A DNA stretch of 64,000 nt from Christiangramia echinicola DSM 19838 (GTDB taxonomy: Bacteria; Bacteroidota; Bacteroidia; Flavobacteriales; Flavobacteriaceae), in the NCBI RefSeq assembly GCF_000423065.1, contig NZ_AUHG01000018.1, forward strand, positions 107,305 to 171,304. Direction: 5' to 3'. A program made the position numbers and the translations under genes. The notes below the pieces were generated by a model that saw only the letters and a program-made list of their open reading frames with translations, had not been told where the DNA came from and searched no databases. Numbering within the stretch: position 1 is the stretch's first letter; every line of letters begins with the position of its first letter. Positions 8,274 to 15,840 of the stretch are shown one piece after another.

Positions 8274-8879
8274 ATGAACCAATCTCAAGAAAAATACTAT
8301 ATCCTTTTTCCAAAGTGGAGCCTTGATCCAAACCAATGGTCGATGGTGATGGATGGCACTGCAGTTATTTTAACCTTATTAGGATTTATTATAGCATTCT
8401 GGCTATACAAGGTTCAGCGTGAAGACAAGGCTACAGATGCCCATCGATTTTTTATCGCTTCTTTACCAGAATTAAAGACCTCTATAACCCATGCGATCAA
8501 AGATCTAAACGAGTTTAAAGAATCACTTGATCTGGATAAAGTTGTAGATCCGGTACTTTCAGTTTCTCTTAACGATAAATTTCTGGAAAAGGTCAATCTG
8601 GTAGCTTTAAACCGATATTATGCAAAAAACGATAAAGCCAATCTAGAACGATTCAATAAATTACTCGTAGACTCTAATTTTTTCGGTGACTATCGTGATT
8701 ATATCACCAATCAGATCAAATATTTTAGGTCGATATATCTGGAAAGAGAAGAAGATCATTCAGGTGATATTTCCCAAATGAAAAACAAAATCAGGGATGT
8801 TTTAGATAATGATATTTCCAGGTTTGAAGAGATTCTCGAGAATATAGATCTACTATTAGAAGAACCTCCCCAGAAATAA
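8274..8879 (+). CDS. hypothetical membrane-anchored protein
   Basis: 201 residues. One transmembrane helix near residues 27-47 (MDGTAVILTLLGFIIAFWLYKV) is followed by a mostly helical, charged cytoplasmic region (about 50-201) ending in DNDISRFEEILENIDLLLEEPPQK. I recognise no domain. It stands alone between the Usp gene and the YqiA-like gene, with 130-170 bp on each side. Confidence 0.65.
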   Translation: MNQSQEKYYILFPKWSLDPNQWSMVMDGTAVILTLLGFIIAFWLYKVQREDKATDAHRFFIASLPELKTSITHAIKDLNEFKESLDLDKVVDPVLSVSLNDKFLEKVNLVALNRYYAKNDKANLERFNKLLVDSNFFGDYRDYITNQIKYFRSIYLEREEDHSGDISQMKNKIRDVLDNDISRFEEILENIDLLLEEPPQK

Positions 8880-9011
8880 TTCGCTTCTACGATCTTAATT
8901 TAAAACTCTTTCAGGATCACTCCCGTAAGTTTAAAATTTTGAATTCCAGCTTAACGACATATTTTGTCGTCTTCTCTTGTTTTATTTGTTCTGAACATTT
9001 AAATTAACAGA

Positions 9012-9506
9012 ATGAATATTTTATACCTCCACGGACTACAGAGTAAACTTAGTCCTGAAAAAAGAAAAGTATTGGAAAAATACGGAGAGGTTTTCGCTCC
9101 GGATATTGATTACTCCGAAGATCACCTCCGATATGTAGAAATTCTTCAGCAATTTCCTGAGACCGAATTCAATGTCATAATAGGCAGCAGTATGGGTGCT
9201 TTAAATTCCTATATAATTTCAAACTGGATCGGCAGGCCAGCTCTTCTGTTTAATCCTCCATTATCCAAACATCCCTGGAGTGTTATGTATTCTGTACCAA
9301 AATTTATTAAGGGCAATGCTTCAAAACAATTTGTTTTAGGAGCAAGAGATGAAGTGGTAGATCCACGAGAAACCTTAAACTACATAGCGAATCAGCTTTC
9401 CAACGATGAACTTACTATAAAGATCTATCCCCATATGGGTCACCGGATCCCTCTTGATTTCTTTGAAGCTGAAGTAAAGCAATTCTTCGACAAAATCTGT
9501 CACTAA
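9012..9506 (+). CDS. YqiA/YcfP-like alpha/beta-fold esterase
   Basis: 164 residues with the start MNILYLHGLQSKLSPEKRK, nucleophile elbow IIGSSMGALNSY (Ser near residue 58), then LGARDEVVDP (Asp) and YPHMGHRIPLDFF (His), a complete Ser-Asp-His triad. This matches small YqiA/UPF0227 esterases, which hydrolyse short acyl esters; the physiological substrate is unknown. It lies 10 bp before the WYL regulator gene, so the two are probably cotranscribed. Confidence 0.85.
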   Translation: MNILYLHGLQSKLSPEKRKVLEKYGEVFAPDIDYSEDHLRYVEILQQFPETEFNVIIGSSMGALNSYIISNWIGRPALLFNPPLSKHPWSVMYSVPKFIKGNASKQFVLGARDEVVDPRETLNYIANQLSNDELTIKIYPHMGHRIPLDFFEAEVKQFFDKICH

Positions 9507-9516
9507 AAATTATTTT

Positions 9517-10413
9517 ATGTCTGTACGCCAAACTATAAAACGATACACTAAAATCATTTCATTACTCCGGCTGCGTCCAATGAGTTTTAAGGAAATTCAG
9601 GAAGAAATGGAAAAAGACCCAGATGCCGTTGAGGAAAATCTTACTACTTCAATACGCACTATGCAACGAGACATCAAGGCCATCGCTTCGATATATGATA
9701 TAGAGATTAAAAATGATTTAAAGATCAATAAGTATCATATAGTTGAAGACGTAGAGGATCTTCCTTCAAGAAGGCTTAGAGAGAACTTTGAAATTTTGAA
9801 TGCTATTAGAATGTCCAGAGGATTTGGTGACAGCCTGATTTTTGAAGAAAGAAGATCTCTGGGAACAAAACATATGACCGGATTAATTCATGCGATTCAA
9901 AGTAATTTATATGTTGAGTTTATTTATGAAAAGTTCTGGGATGATTCGATAAAGAAAAGAAAAGTTGCCCCCATTTCTTTAAAGGAATCAAGAAATAGAT
10001 GGTATCTCATTGCCAGGGATGAAAAAGATGGTAAAGTGAAGAATTTTGCCTTAGACAGAATTAAAAATCTGACCATAGAGAAAGATAATTTTGTACCTGT
10101 ACACTATGATGTGGATAAAGAATTCAGTCAGAGCTTTGGAATTATCAACGGTACCGATGAAAAAGCTACTGAAGTCATTTTATCTTTTACTCCGGAACAG
10201 GGTAGATATATAGAATCGCTACCACTACACCATAGTCAGTCAATAATAGTCAGATCAAAAGAGGAGATTAGGTTCAAATATTTCATCCGCCCAACCTATG
10301 ATTTTAGGATGGAGATTCTTTCCTATGGCAGCAAGATAAAAGTAATTAAACCTGAAAGCCTTCAGAAGAAGATTGTAAATGAATTGCAGACTACCCTGGC
10401 TCAGTATGGCTAA
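9517..10413 (+). CDS. WYL-domain transcriptional regulator
   Basis: 298 residues: an N-terminal winged HTH (about 1-65, MSFKEIQEEMEKDPDAVEENLTTSIRTMQRDIKAI), then a WYL domain with NRWYLIARDEKDGKVKNFALDRI near 165-187, and a WCX-like C-terminal domain. WYL proteins sense ligands, often nucleic-acid-derived, and some regulate defence systems (CapW, BrxR). Here it follows the esterase gene and ends 11 bp before the convergent cREC/AAA+ pair at the left edge of the defence island. A regulatory link is possible but not shown. Confidence 0.85.
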   Translation: MSVRQTIKRYTKIISLLRLRPMSFKEIQEEMEKDPDAVEENLTTSIRTMQRDIKAIASIYDIEIKNDLKINKYHIVEDVEDLPSRRLRENFEILNAIRMSRGFGDSLIFEERRSLGTKHMTGLIHAIQSNLYVEFIYEKFWDDSIKKRKVAPISLKESRNRWYLIARDEKDGKVKNFALDRIKNLTIEKDNFVPVHYDVDKEFSQSFGIINGTDEKATEVILSFTPEQGRYIESLPLHHSQSIIVRSKEEIRFKYFIRPTYDFRMEILSYGSKIKVIKPESLQKKIVNELQTTLAQYG

Positions 10414-10424
10414 TTGATACTATA

Positions 10425-10766
10425 TTATTCCAAACTTCTTAGAAAATTTCTCAGAAGCCGGTTAATATTCGCTTTTCCAACAGGATTAGCACTCTGGGAA
10501 CTCCACAGTGGTGGCGGAACATTATGATCCAGGCAGTAATTAACTAACCATTTAGCACAATCATATCCGCTGGGAGTATCTTCACCAAGATCATGATCAA
10601 AACAGATTCCTTCTGGTAAACCGTTTGTCAGAATCCAGTCCTTAAACTGAAAATAATTCTTTAACCAAACAACTTCCACCTCTTTGCCAATAGGACTGTA
10701 AGCTAGCCAGTCCATTCTCCTATCTGCTGGATCACGCATATCATCGAGCCAGATTAGCACCTTCAT
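10425..10766 (-). CDS. cREC-domain protein (cyclic-phosphate processing receiver domain)
   Basis: I chose the ATG at 10766, giving 113 residues starting MKVLIWLDDMRDP. A start at 10898 would overlap the upstream ATPase gene by 158 bp with charged filler; the chosen start leaves a 26-bp overlap. The protein is a receiver-like fold: LDDMRDP at strand 1, ICFDHDLGEDTPSGYDCAKWLV at strand 3, and PLWSSQSANPVGKANI at strand 4. This fits the cREC family, which Aravind and co-workers predicted to handle cyclic phosphates in conflict systems. It is translationally coupled to the AAA+ gene, so it is probably its partner. Confidence 0.7.
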   Translation of the reverse strand: MKVLIWLDDMRDPADRRMDWLAYSPIGKEVEVVWLKNYFQFKDWILTNGLPEGICFDHDLGEDTPSGYDCAKWLVNYCLDHNVPPPLWSSQSANPVGKANINRLLRNFLRSLE

Positions 10767-12447
10767 CCGGCTTCTTTTGGAATCCAACAATCGTTTTCTT
10801 TTCGGCTTTAAATCCACTTCCAGTATTTCCAAGCTTTTCCTGAGCACAGAATTCCACGATTCCTTTGAAATCAATTTTTTCAGCATTGATAATTTCATGC
10901 ATAAAGATCTTACGGGTTATATTTTCAATTTCTCCTCCTGAAAACTTATACCTGCGAGCTAATTCCAGGTATTGTTCTGAAGCCAGAAAGTCAATTTTAT
11001 TTTTCCAGATCTCTTTTCTAGCTTCCTCCCCTGGTAGATTTATCTGAACCTTGAACAGGAAGCGCCTGGCAAACGCAGGATCCAGGTTATCAATAAGATT
11101 CGTTGTAGCAATAAATATCCCCTTAAAATTCTCCAGCTCTTCCAGGAGAATATTCTGAATGGTATTTAGAGTCTGAGCAATGGAAGAGTCTGACACATCC
11201 AATCTCTTTGATAGAATAGCATCTGCTTCATTAAACAATAGAATAGGTGTATTCCCGGCAGAGTCGGCCAAACTTTCATATTTGGTAAAAATCTTTTTAA
11301 TCAACTTTTCACTATCCCCAAACCACTTGGACTTAGTTTCACTAATATCCACTTTCATCACCTCCCTACCTGTACTTTTAGCGATTTGCAAAACACCTTC
11401 CGTCTTTCCTGTCCCCGGAGGACCATAAAAGATGCAATTAAAGCCTGATGGAAGCGATTTTTCTTCTAATTGCTTCTGAATTTTTCTAAACCGGTCATTT
11501 TCTAATGCATTCGAAAGTAACCTTAGATTCTTTTTTTCCTCCGAATTGTAAAAGAGCTGCTTTGCCCGAATTTCCTGATGAACTATAAGATCTCGTTTGT
11601 CATTTTCAGAGATCTTAATCCCTTCATCCTCCAAAAGCTTCAATCCTTTCTTACCTAATCTTAATCTCGAGTCATTGAAGAAATTAGCCTTATCCAATTC
11701 CAACAAATTAGAACTGATCAGGATATTCTTACCAGAAATAAATTCCTGGGACTTCCGTATTTTCAAGACTGATCTATACTCAAAAATGTTTAACAGGCGA
11801 GACATGCTTATAGCCTCATCCCCAGAGATACTTATCCATAGCATATAAACCAGAATCGCCTGTTCCATACTTGACAGTTTCAAGTTTAGAATCTCCTTAA
11901 TAAACTTAAAGTTCGAATATGATTCCAGATAATACCGTATCCGGCCTACACATTCATACTCATTGATTTCTTTATCCTCACTTTGATCTGCGAGATCAAA
12001 ACATTTTTCAAGTACTTCAATAGCCGATTCTACGGTATTATTAGGTTTAGGTATGGGAAATTTGTCTTCAAGAATATACTCCTTAACAATATCAGGTATT
12101 ATATAGCTCTCCCTTCTTTTACTGAATTTCCCCGTAGTCATTTTAGCCTCAATTAGAAACTGCCTTTTCAGATTACTAAAAGTCTCAGACTGAGCTAGGA
12201 TATCAATTACGTTACATTTTAGATGATTGCCTATGGAGGTATAATCTACCATCTCATCTTCTATAAACTGGGTAAAGATTATAGAAAAAAGGTAGGCTTC
12301 AACTGGAGTTATCCTCAGATTAACTGATAAAAGATGTAGTTCTGATTCAAGTTTATTAAAAATGGAGGCTTCAAACTTTTTTTCTTTAGAGGTGTTATAA
12401 ATGGTAGAAATCGCCTGTAAAGTCTTTTTATTTACTTCTATTTTCAT
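10741..12447 (-). CDS. AAA+ ATPase
   Basis: 568 residues. The C-terminal half is a classical AAA+ module of the Cdc48/katanin type: Walker A GPPGTGKT (342-349), Walker B PILLFNEADAIL, sensor-1 IFIATTNLIDNLD and an arginine finger in DPAFARRF. The N-terminal about 300 residues are helical with no recognised domain. In place of the usual DEAD/DExx the Walker B core is FNEAD, so Asn sits where Asp usually coordinates Mg2+. Its 3' end overlaps the cREC gene. Such pairs are probably protein remodellers; a defence role is inferred from the position. Confidence 0.8.
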   Translation of the reverse strand: MKIEVNKKTLQAISTIYNTSKEKKFEASIFNKLESELHLLSVNLRITPVEAYLFSIIFTQFIEDEMVDYTSIGNHLKCNVIDILAQSETFSNLKRQFLIEAKMTTGKFSKRRESYIIPDIVKEYILEDKFPIPKPNNTVESAIEVLEKCFDLADQSEDKEINEYECVGRIRYYLESYSNFKFIKEILNLKLSSMEQAILVYMLWISISGDEAISMSRLLNIFEYRSVLKIRKSQEFISGKNILISSNLLELDKANFFNDSRLRLGKKGLKLLEDEGIKISENDKRDLIVHQEIRAKQLFYNSEEKKNLRLLSNALENDRFRKIQKQLEEKSLPSGFNCIFYGPPGTGKTEGVLQIAKSTGREVMKVDISETKSKWFGDSEKLIKKIFTKYESLADSAGNTPILLFNEADAILSKRLDVSDSSIAQTLNTIQNILLEELENFKGIFIATTNLIDNLDPAFARRFLFKVQINLPGEEARKEIWKNKIDFLASEQYLELARRYKFSGGEIENITRKIFMHEIINAEKIDFKGIVEFCAQEKLGNTGSGFKAEKKTIVGFQKKPDEGANLAR

Positions 12448-12736
12448 TCACTGATTCTTTTCCACAAGATTAATAGCAGTGAATGCCAGATCGTGACGCT
12501 AAAGACTAAAATTTAATTTCTGACAAAATCTTACGCATTTATTCGAAAACGTTAATCTTCCGATTCTGCACGTTTACTCAACAACATATTTTCGTGTGGG
12601 CAAAAGTTATAAATTGTAAGAAATTTAGCTTGAAGTAATGAGTCAGGTAATTTTACGGTTAACCGTTATCTAAACCGAAGTTTTTAGTTACTTTAGAAAT
12701 CTAATTCAGCCCTAAAATCTATTTACTAAACTATTA

Positions 12737-13405
12737 ATGCCAGCCATAACTACTGATTACTCGAACACTTGCGAGGAAATTAAATATTACCATAAACAAA
12801 TCCTGGAGGAAGCCAACCATAATTCAAAAATCAAGGAATTATATAAAGGTTGTCAGATCTTATTCAGCCCTTTACATCCTAAACCTAAATTTCTCTTAAT
12901 TGGTTTCAATCCAGGGGGAGGTTATTATAAATGGCATGGAGAAATTGTAGAGCAATTCAAACCAATGCCGGCTCTTGAATATTATCTAAATAAGCACACC
13001 CTAGGTGAGCAAACCAAAACTCTTTTCAAAAAAGCGGGTAAAAATTATGAACTTGAGCATTCCACAGTAAAGATTAATTTCTATACCTGGGCAACTGATA
13101 ATGTATCAGACTTCAATGAACTTATGCGATTATTACCTAAGGAGCTCAGTGCAAACTTATTTCATTATTCAAGGGTTTGGACCAAACAACTGATAGAAAG
13201 TATTCAACCTGAATACATTATTTGCGAAGGATTTAAAGCCTTTGATGAAATTGAGGTTCTATTCTCCGATAAATCGAAAGTAAATCATGAAGAACATGTT
13301 AGATCATTCATGACTGTAGAGGGAACCAAAATAATTGGATATAAGAGAAACCAAGGTAGTATTATAGGAAAAAGCGAAATAGCCAACTATTTAAATAAAT
13401 TTTAA
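12737..13405 (+). CDS. uracil-DNA-glycosylase-superfamily-like protein
   Basis: 222 residues. KFLLIGFNPGGGYYKWHGE (about 51-70) resembles the GxNPG water-activating motif of the UDG superfamily. Later VKINFYTWAT, EYIICEGFKAFDEI and a C-terminal GYKRNQGSIIGK fit the strand 3, strand 4 and DNA-intercalating loop positions. This is a fold-level guess by motif spacing; the usual catalytic Asn/His in the last loop is not clear. It is the first gene of a tight five-gene cluster, 4 bp before the GTPase gene. Confidence 0.45.
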   Translation: MPAITTDYSNTCEEIKYYHKQILEEANHNSKIKELYKGCQILFSPLHPKPKFLLIGFNPGGGYYKWHGEIVEQFKPMPALEYYLNKHTLGEQTKTLFKKAGKNYELEHSTVKINFYTWATDNVSDFNELMRLLPKELSANLFHYSRVWTKQLIESIQPEYIICEGFKAFDEIEVLFSDKSKVNHEEHVRSFMTVEGTKIIGYKRNQGSIIGKSEIANYLNKF

Positions 13406-13409
13406 AATT

Positions 13410-14060
13410 ATGACTTCACTACTAATACCCTGGCCATTAATAGTTTCTGCAGTAAAAGTCATTGCCGGAGTATCAACATTAGGATTAGGCTACTATGGTT
13501 TAAAAAAATTAGGATTATTCGAAAAAAAGAAAGACATAACAATAGCAGTACTAGGACTAAAAGGTTGTGGAAAAACAACCCTACAAAATTACTTAAGACA
13601 AACTGAGCATGAGGAAAACACTCCAATAAGCGGAATCGATTTAAATGAAATTATTCTTAGTCATGGAAATAAAAAGATAAGACTAAAGAAAGGAAAAGAT
13701 GTTTCTGGAGATGACACCGCTATTATGCATCAATATGAAAATGTTATAGATGAATCTGACCATATTATATTTATCACTGATAGCAGCAGACTTATAACGG
13801 AAGCTAATTATCTTAGGAAGAGCAGGGGGTTATTAAACAAAATAAATAAAAAGATTAAAACATCGGAAGGGGATAAGAAATTAATTCTCATTGGATCACA
13901 TCGGGATTTACTACAAAATAGAGGTCCCAATAAAAAAATAGATGATTCCTGGTTATCTAAACAGTTTTCAGGTTTGAATGATAATATAGCAGTTACAGTA
14001 TTAATAAACTTAACCAATAAGAAAGACCTTTTGGGATTCAAAAAATCACTTTTTAGCTAG
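13410..14060 (+). CDS. membrane-anchored P-loop GTPase-like protein
   Basis: 216 residues. An N-terminal hydrophobic helix (about 7-30) anchors a small-GTPase-like domain: Walker A GLKGCGKTT (49-57), a DVSG at 97-100 in the place of the G3 DxxG, and LIGSHRD (160-166) in the place of the G4 [NT]KxD, where the usual Asn/Thr-Lys is replaced by Ser-His. GTP specificity is therefore not certain. It lies in the same operon as a tail-anchored protein and an HNH protein, which suggests a membrane-based sensor or effector complex. Confidence 0.65.
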   Translation: MTSLLIPWPLIVSAVKVIAGVSTLGLGYYGLKKLGLFEKKKDITIAVLGLKGCGKTTLQNYLRQTEHEENTPISGIDLNEIILSHGNKKIRLKKGKDVSGDDTAIMHQYENVIDESDHIIFITDSSRLITEANYLRKSRGLLNKINKKIKTSEGDKKLILIGSHRDLLQNRGPNKKIDDSWLSKQFSGLNDNIAVTVLINLTNKKDLLGFKKSLFS

Positions 14061-14062
14061 GC

Positions 14063-14533
14063 ATGGAGCAAATAATATGGATACAACATGAAAACCTAAA
14101 TGAAAGCTCTTATCTATTCATAAACAACCGAAGAGTAACTAATTTGAATTCAGCTTTGGCAACCGAAGCAATTCATTTATTGATAGAGGAAAAAGGAATT
14201 CTACGAAGAATCGACTTTTCTAATAAGTCTGGAGACTTAAAGAATATTAAATTTTACAAAGATAGATTCTTAATAACTGGAGCTCTTCTTGATAAAGATG
14301 AGAAAAACAGAAAGATGACCTACAACTATTCTTTTATACGAGGTAAATTGGAAGCAGGTAAAATTAAAAATGACTTTTTCGATGTTGTTGAAAATAAATT
14401 AGATAAGAGAGTCGATCATTCGGCAATTTCTGAAGCTATTTCCATTATTCAGAAAAAAAAAAGATCTATTAATTTCAAGTATATTTTAATAATAATATTA
14501 ATCCTAACAGCCTTAATTTTCGTAATATCATGA
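14063..14533 (+). CDS. hypothetical tail-anchored protein
   Basis: 156 residues. A soluble N-terminal region of mixed alpha/beta (IIWIQHENLNESSYLFINNRRVTNLNSA) is followed by a single C-terminal transmembrane helix (about 138-156, ILIIILILTALIFVIS), so it is probably tail-anchored with its domain in the cytosol. No family recognised. It starts 2 bp after the GTPase stop and overlaps the next gene by 4 bp (ATGA), so the three are translated together. It probably forms a membrane complex with the anchored GTPase. Confidence 0.6.
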   Translation: MEQIIWIQHENLNESSYLFINNRRVTNLNSALATEAIHLLIEEKGILRRIDFSNKSGDLKNIKFYKDRFLITGALLDKDEKNRKMTYNYSFIRGKLEAGKIKNDFFDVVENKLDKRVDHSAISEAISIIQKKKRSINFKYILIIILILTALIFVIS

Positions 14534-15273
14534 ATCATGAAGTAATTATATTCGTTAACGAAGACGATGCAGTAGCCTATGAATGGGAAACAAGTAAATA
14601 CCAGCTCACGGAAAATAATGTTGAGTTGATTGATATAAATGAAGTTGAGAACCTTAAAAAAAGTGGTATCATTTTCTCTGGAAATGCGAGACCAGGATTA
14701 AACTCCATTTATATAAAGCATCCTTTTGCTAATCAGGAATATGTAGAATTAGAAAGCTCCCCAGGTGTAATTCAAAGAGAAAAGTTGAACAACTTTTCTA
14801 TGATTTGTCGCCTTTTAGGCGCAACGAGAGTAAATACTAATTACACTTCTACGAAATTTATTGATTCTGAAATGGCTGCTAAATTTGGAATTTCCATTCC
14901 TAAAGGTAGCCTAGATGTTGAGACCAAGAAGAAAAGAGAGGAAGCAAACCAAGAAGATTACGTTCTTAATGACACTTATGGAGAAGGTCAACCTCCAAAA
15001 CTAGAACAAGTTTACGATTTCGTGCGAAAAAAAGGGCTAGATATTGACAAAGATATTCAAGCCTTAATCAATAAACGGGATCCCCAGTACGGTTTAGATA
15101 ATAGACTGAAAACTCATAATGTTAAACTTGAAGTCTCTAATGAAGTAAATAATCTTTTTGAAGTTGCGGCTAATGTTGGGGCTGTGAAAAGTTTGGTTTC
15201 AATTTCAGGTAATTACCAGCAAAAAATTTCTTCTCAGGAGAAAATAGTCTTAGAAATTGAAGTTGAATTTTAG
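14530..15273 (+). CDS. hypothetical protein of the GTPase-HNH cluster
   Basis: 247 residues with no signal or membrane segment and no domain I recognise. The first about 80 residues are alpha/beta; a middle region (about 130-190, PPKLEQVYDFVRKKGLDIDKDIQALINKRDPQYGLDNRLKTHN) looks helical and charged; the end (KLVSISGNYQQKISSQEKIVLEIEVEF type) is beta-rich. It starts inside the stop region of the tail-anchored gene (ATGA overlap), so it is part of the same operon and probably a soluble partner. Confidence 0.6.
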   Translation: MNHEVIIFVNEDDAVAYEWETSKYQLTENNVELIDINEVENLKKSGIIFSGNARPGLNSIYIKHPFANQEYVELESSPGVIQREKLNNFSMICRLLGATRVNTNYTSTKFIDSEMAAKFGISIPKGSLDVETKKKREEANQEDYVLNDTYGEGQPPKLEQVYDFVRKKGLDIDKDIQALINKRDPQYGLDNRLKTHNVKLEVSNEVNNLFEVAANVGAVKSLVSISGNYQQKISSQEKIVLEIEVEF

Positions 15274-15282
15274 AATATAGGA

Positions 15283-15720
15283 GTGTTAGAACCAAACCGA
15301 CCGTACCACCGTTACGAAATTGATTTATTATTCACCAAGAGAAAAGCTGAAATGCAAAAAGAGGCATTGGTAAGAGGCAGTGATAGCAGAGCTTTATATA
15401 CCGATTGCTACACCGGAGAAACTTTGCGTGGTGGTGATCGATATGACTACGAACATATCCGATCTTCAGAAGCAGTTTTCATTGAGTATCGCGACCGATT
15501 GACAAACCATGAAATTGCAGAAGTGGTAAACTGCCCTGAGAATGTCGCTGTTACTTTGCGTACAATTAATCAGTCTAAGGGAAAAATGAGGCTGGAGGAT
15601 TGGCTGTCTAACCAGGATAACGTCGCTAAACACAAAATTAATCTTCCTCTTGCGAAAAAATCAGCAGCTAATGCAGATAAGGGAATTAAGCAGAAAGTAA
15701 AAGAAATAGTTTCTAGATAG
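15283..15720 (+). CDS. HNH-type nuclease-like protein
   Basis: 145 residues, GTG start 9 bp after the previous stop. The segment TDCYTGETLRGGDRYDYEHIRSSEAVF (about 40-66), then NHEIAEVVNCPENVAVTLRTINQSKGKM, has the order of a beta-beta-alpha-metal nuclease: DYEH with His58 as general base, Asn83 or Asn87 in the helix and NQSK as a final basic motif. Only one Cys of a zinc knuckle is seen, so it would be of the zinc-free kind. As the last gene of the GTPase cluster it is the best candidate effector nuclease. Confidence 0.6.
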   Translation: MLEPNRPYHRYEIDLLFTKRKAEMQKEALVRGSDSRALYTDCYTGETLRGGDRYDYEHIRSSEAVFIEYRDRLTNHEIAEVVNCPENVAVTLRTINQSKGKMRLEDWLSNQDNVAKHKINLPLAKKSAANADKGIKQKVKEIVSR

Positions 15721-15840
15721 TTTGAAACTTAACCGGAGTTAATGGATAGCAGGACGCTTTGATGAGTTAGAAAAAGTCCATAAAGCATTTTTGTGAGTCT
15801 ATGATTATCGTTCGGGTTTACTTATGGAAGTAATTTTAAA

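Noticed and set aside
10766..10898. Longer start for the cREC gene at 10898
   Set aside because: It would overlap the AAA+ gene by 158 bp with 44 charged filler residues; the ATG at 10766 begins directly with the VLIWLDD strand.
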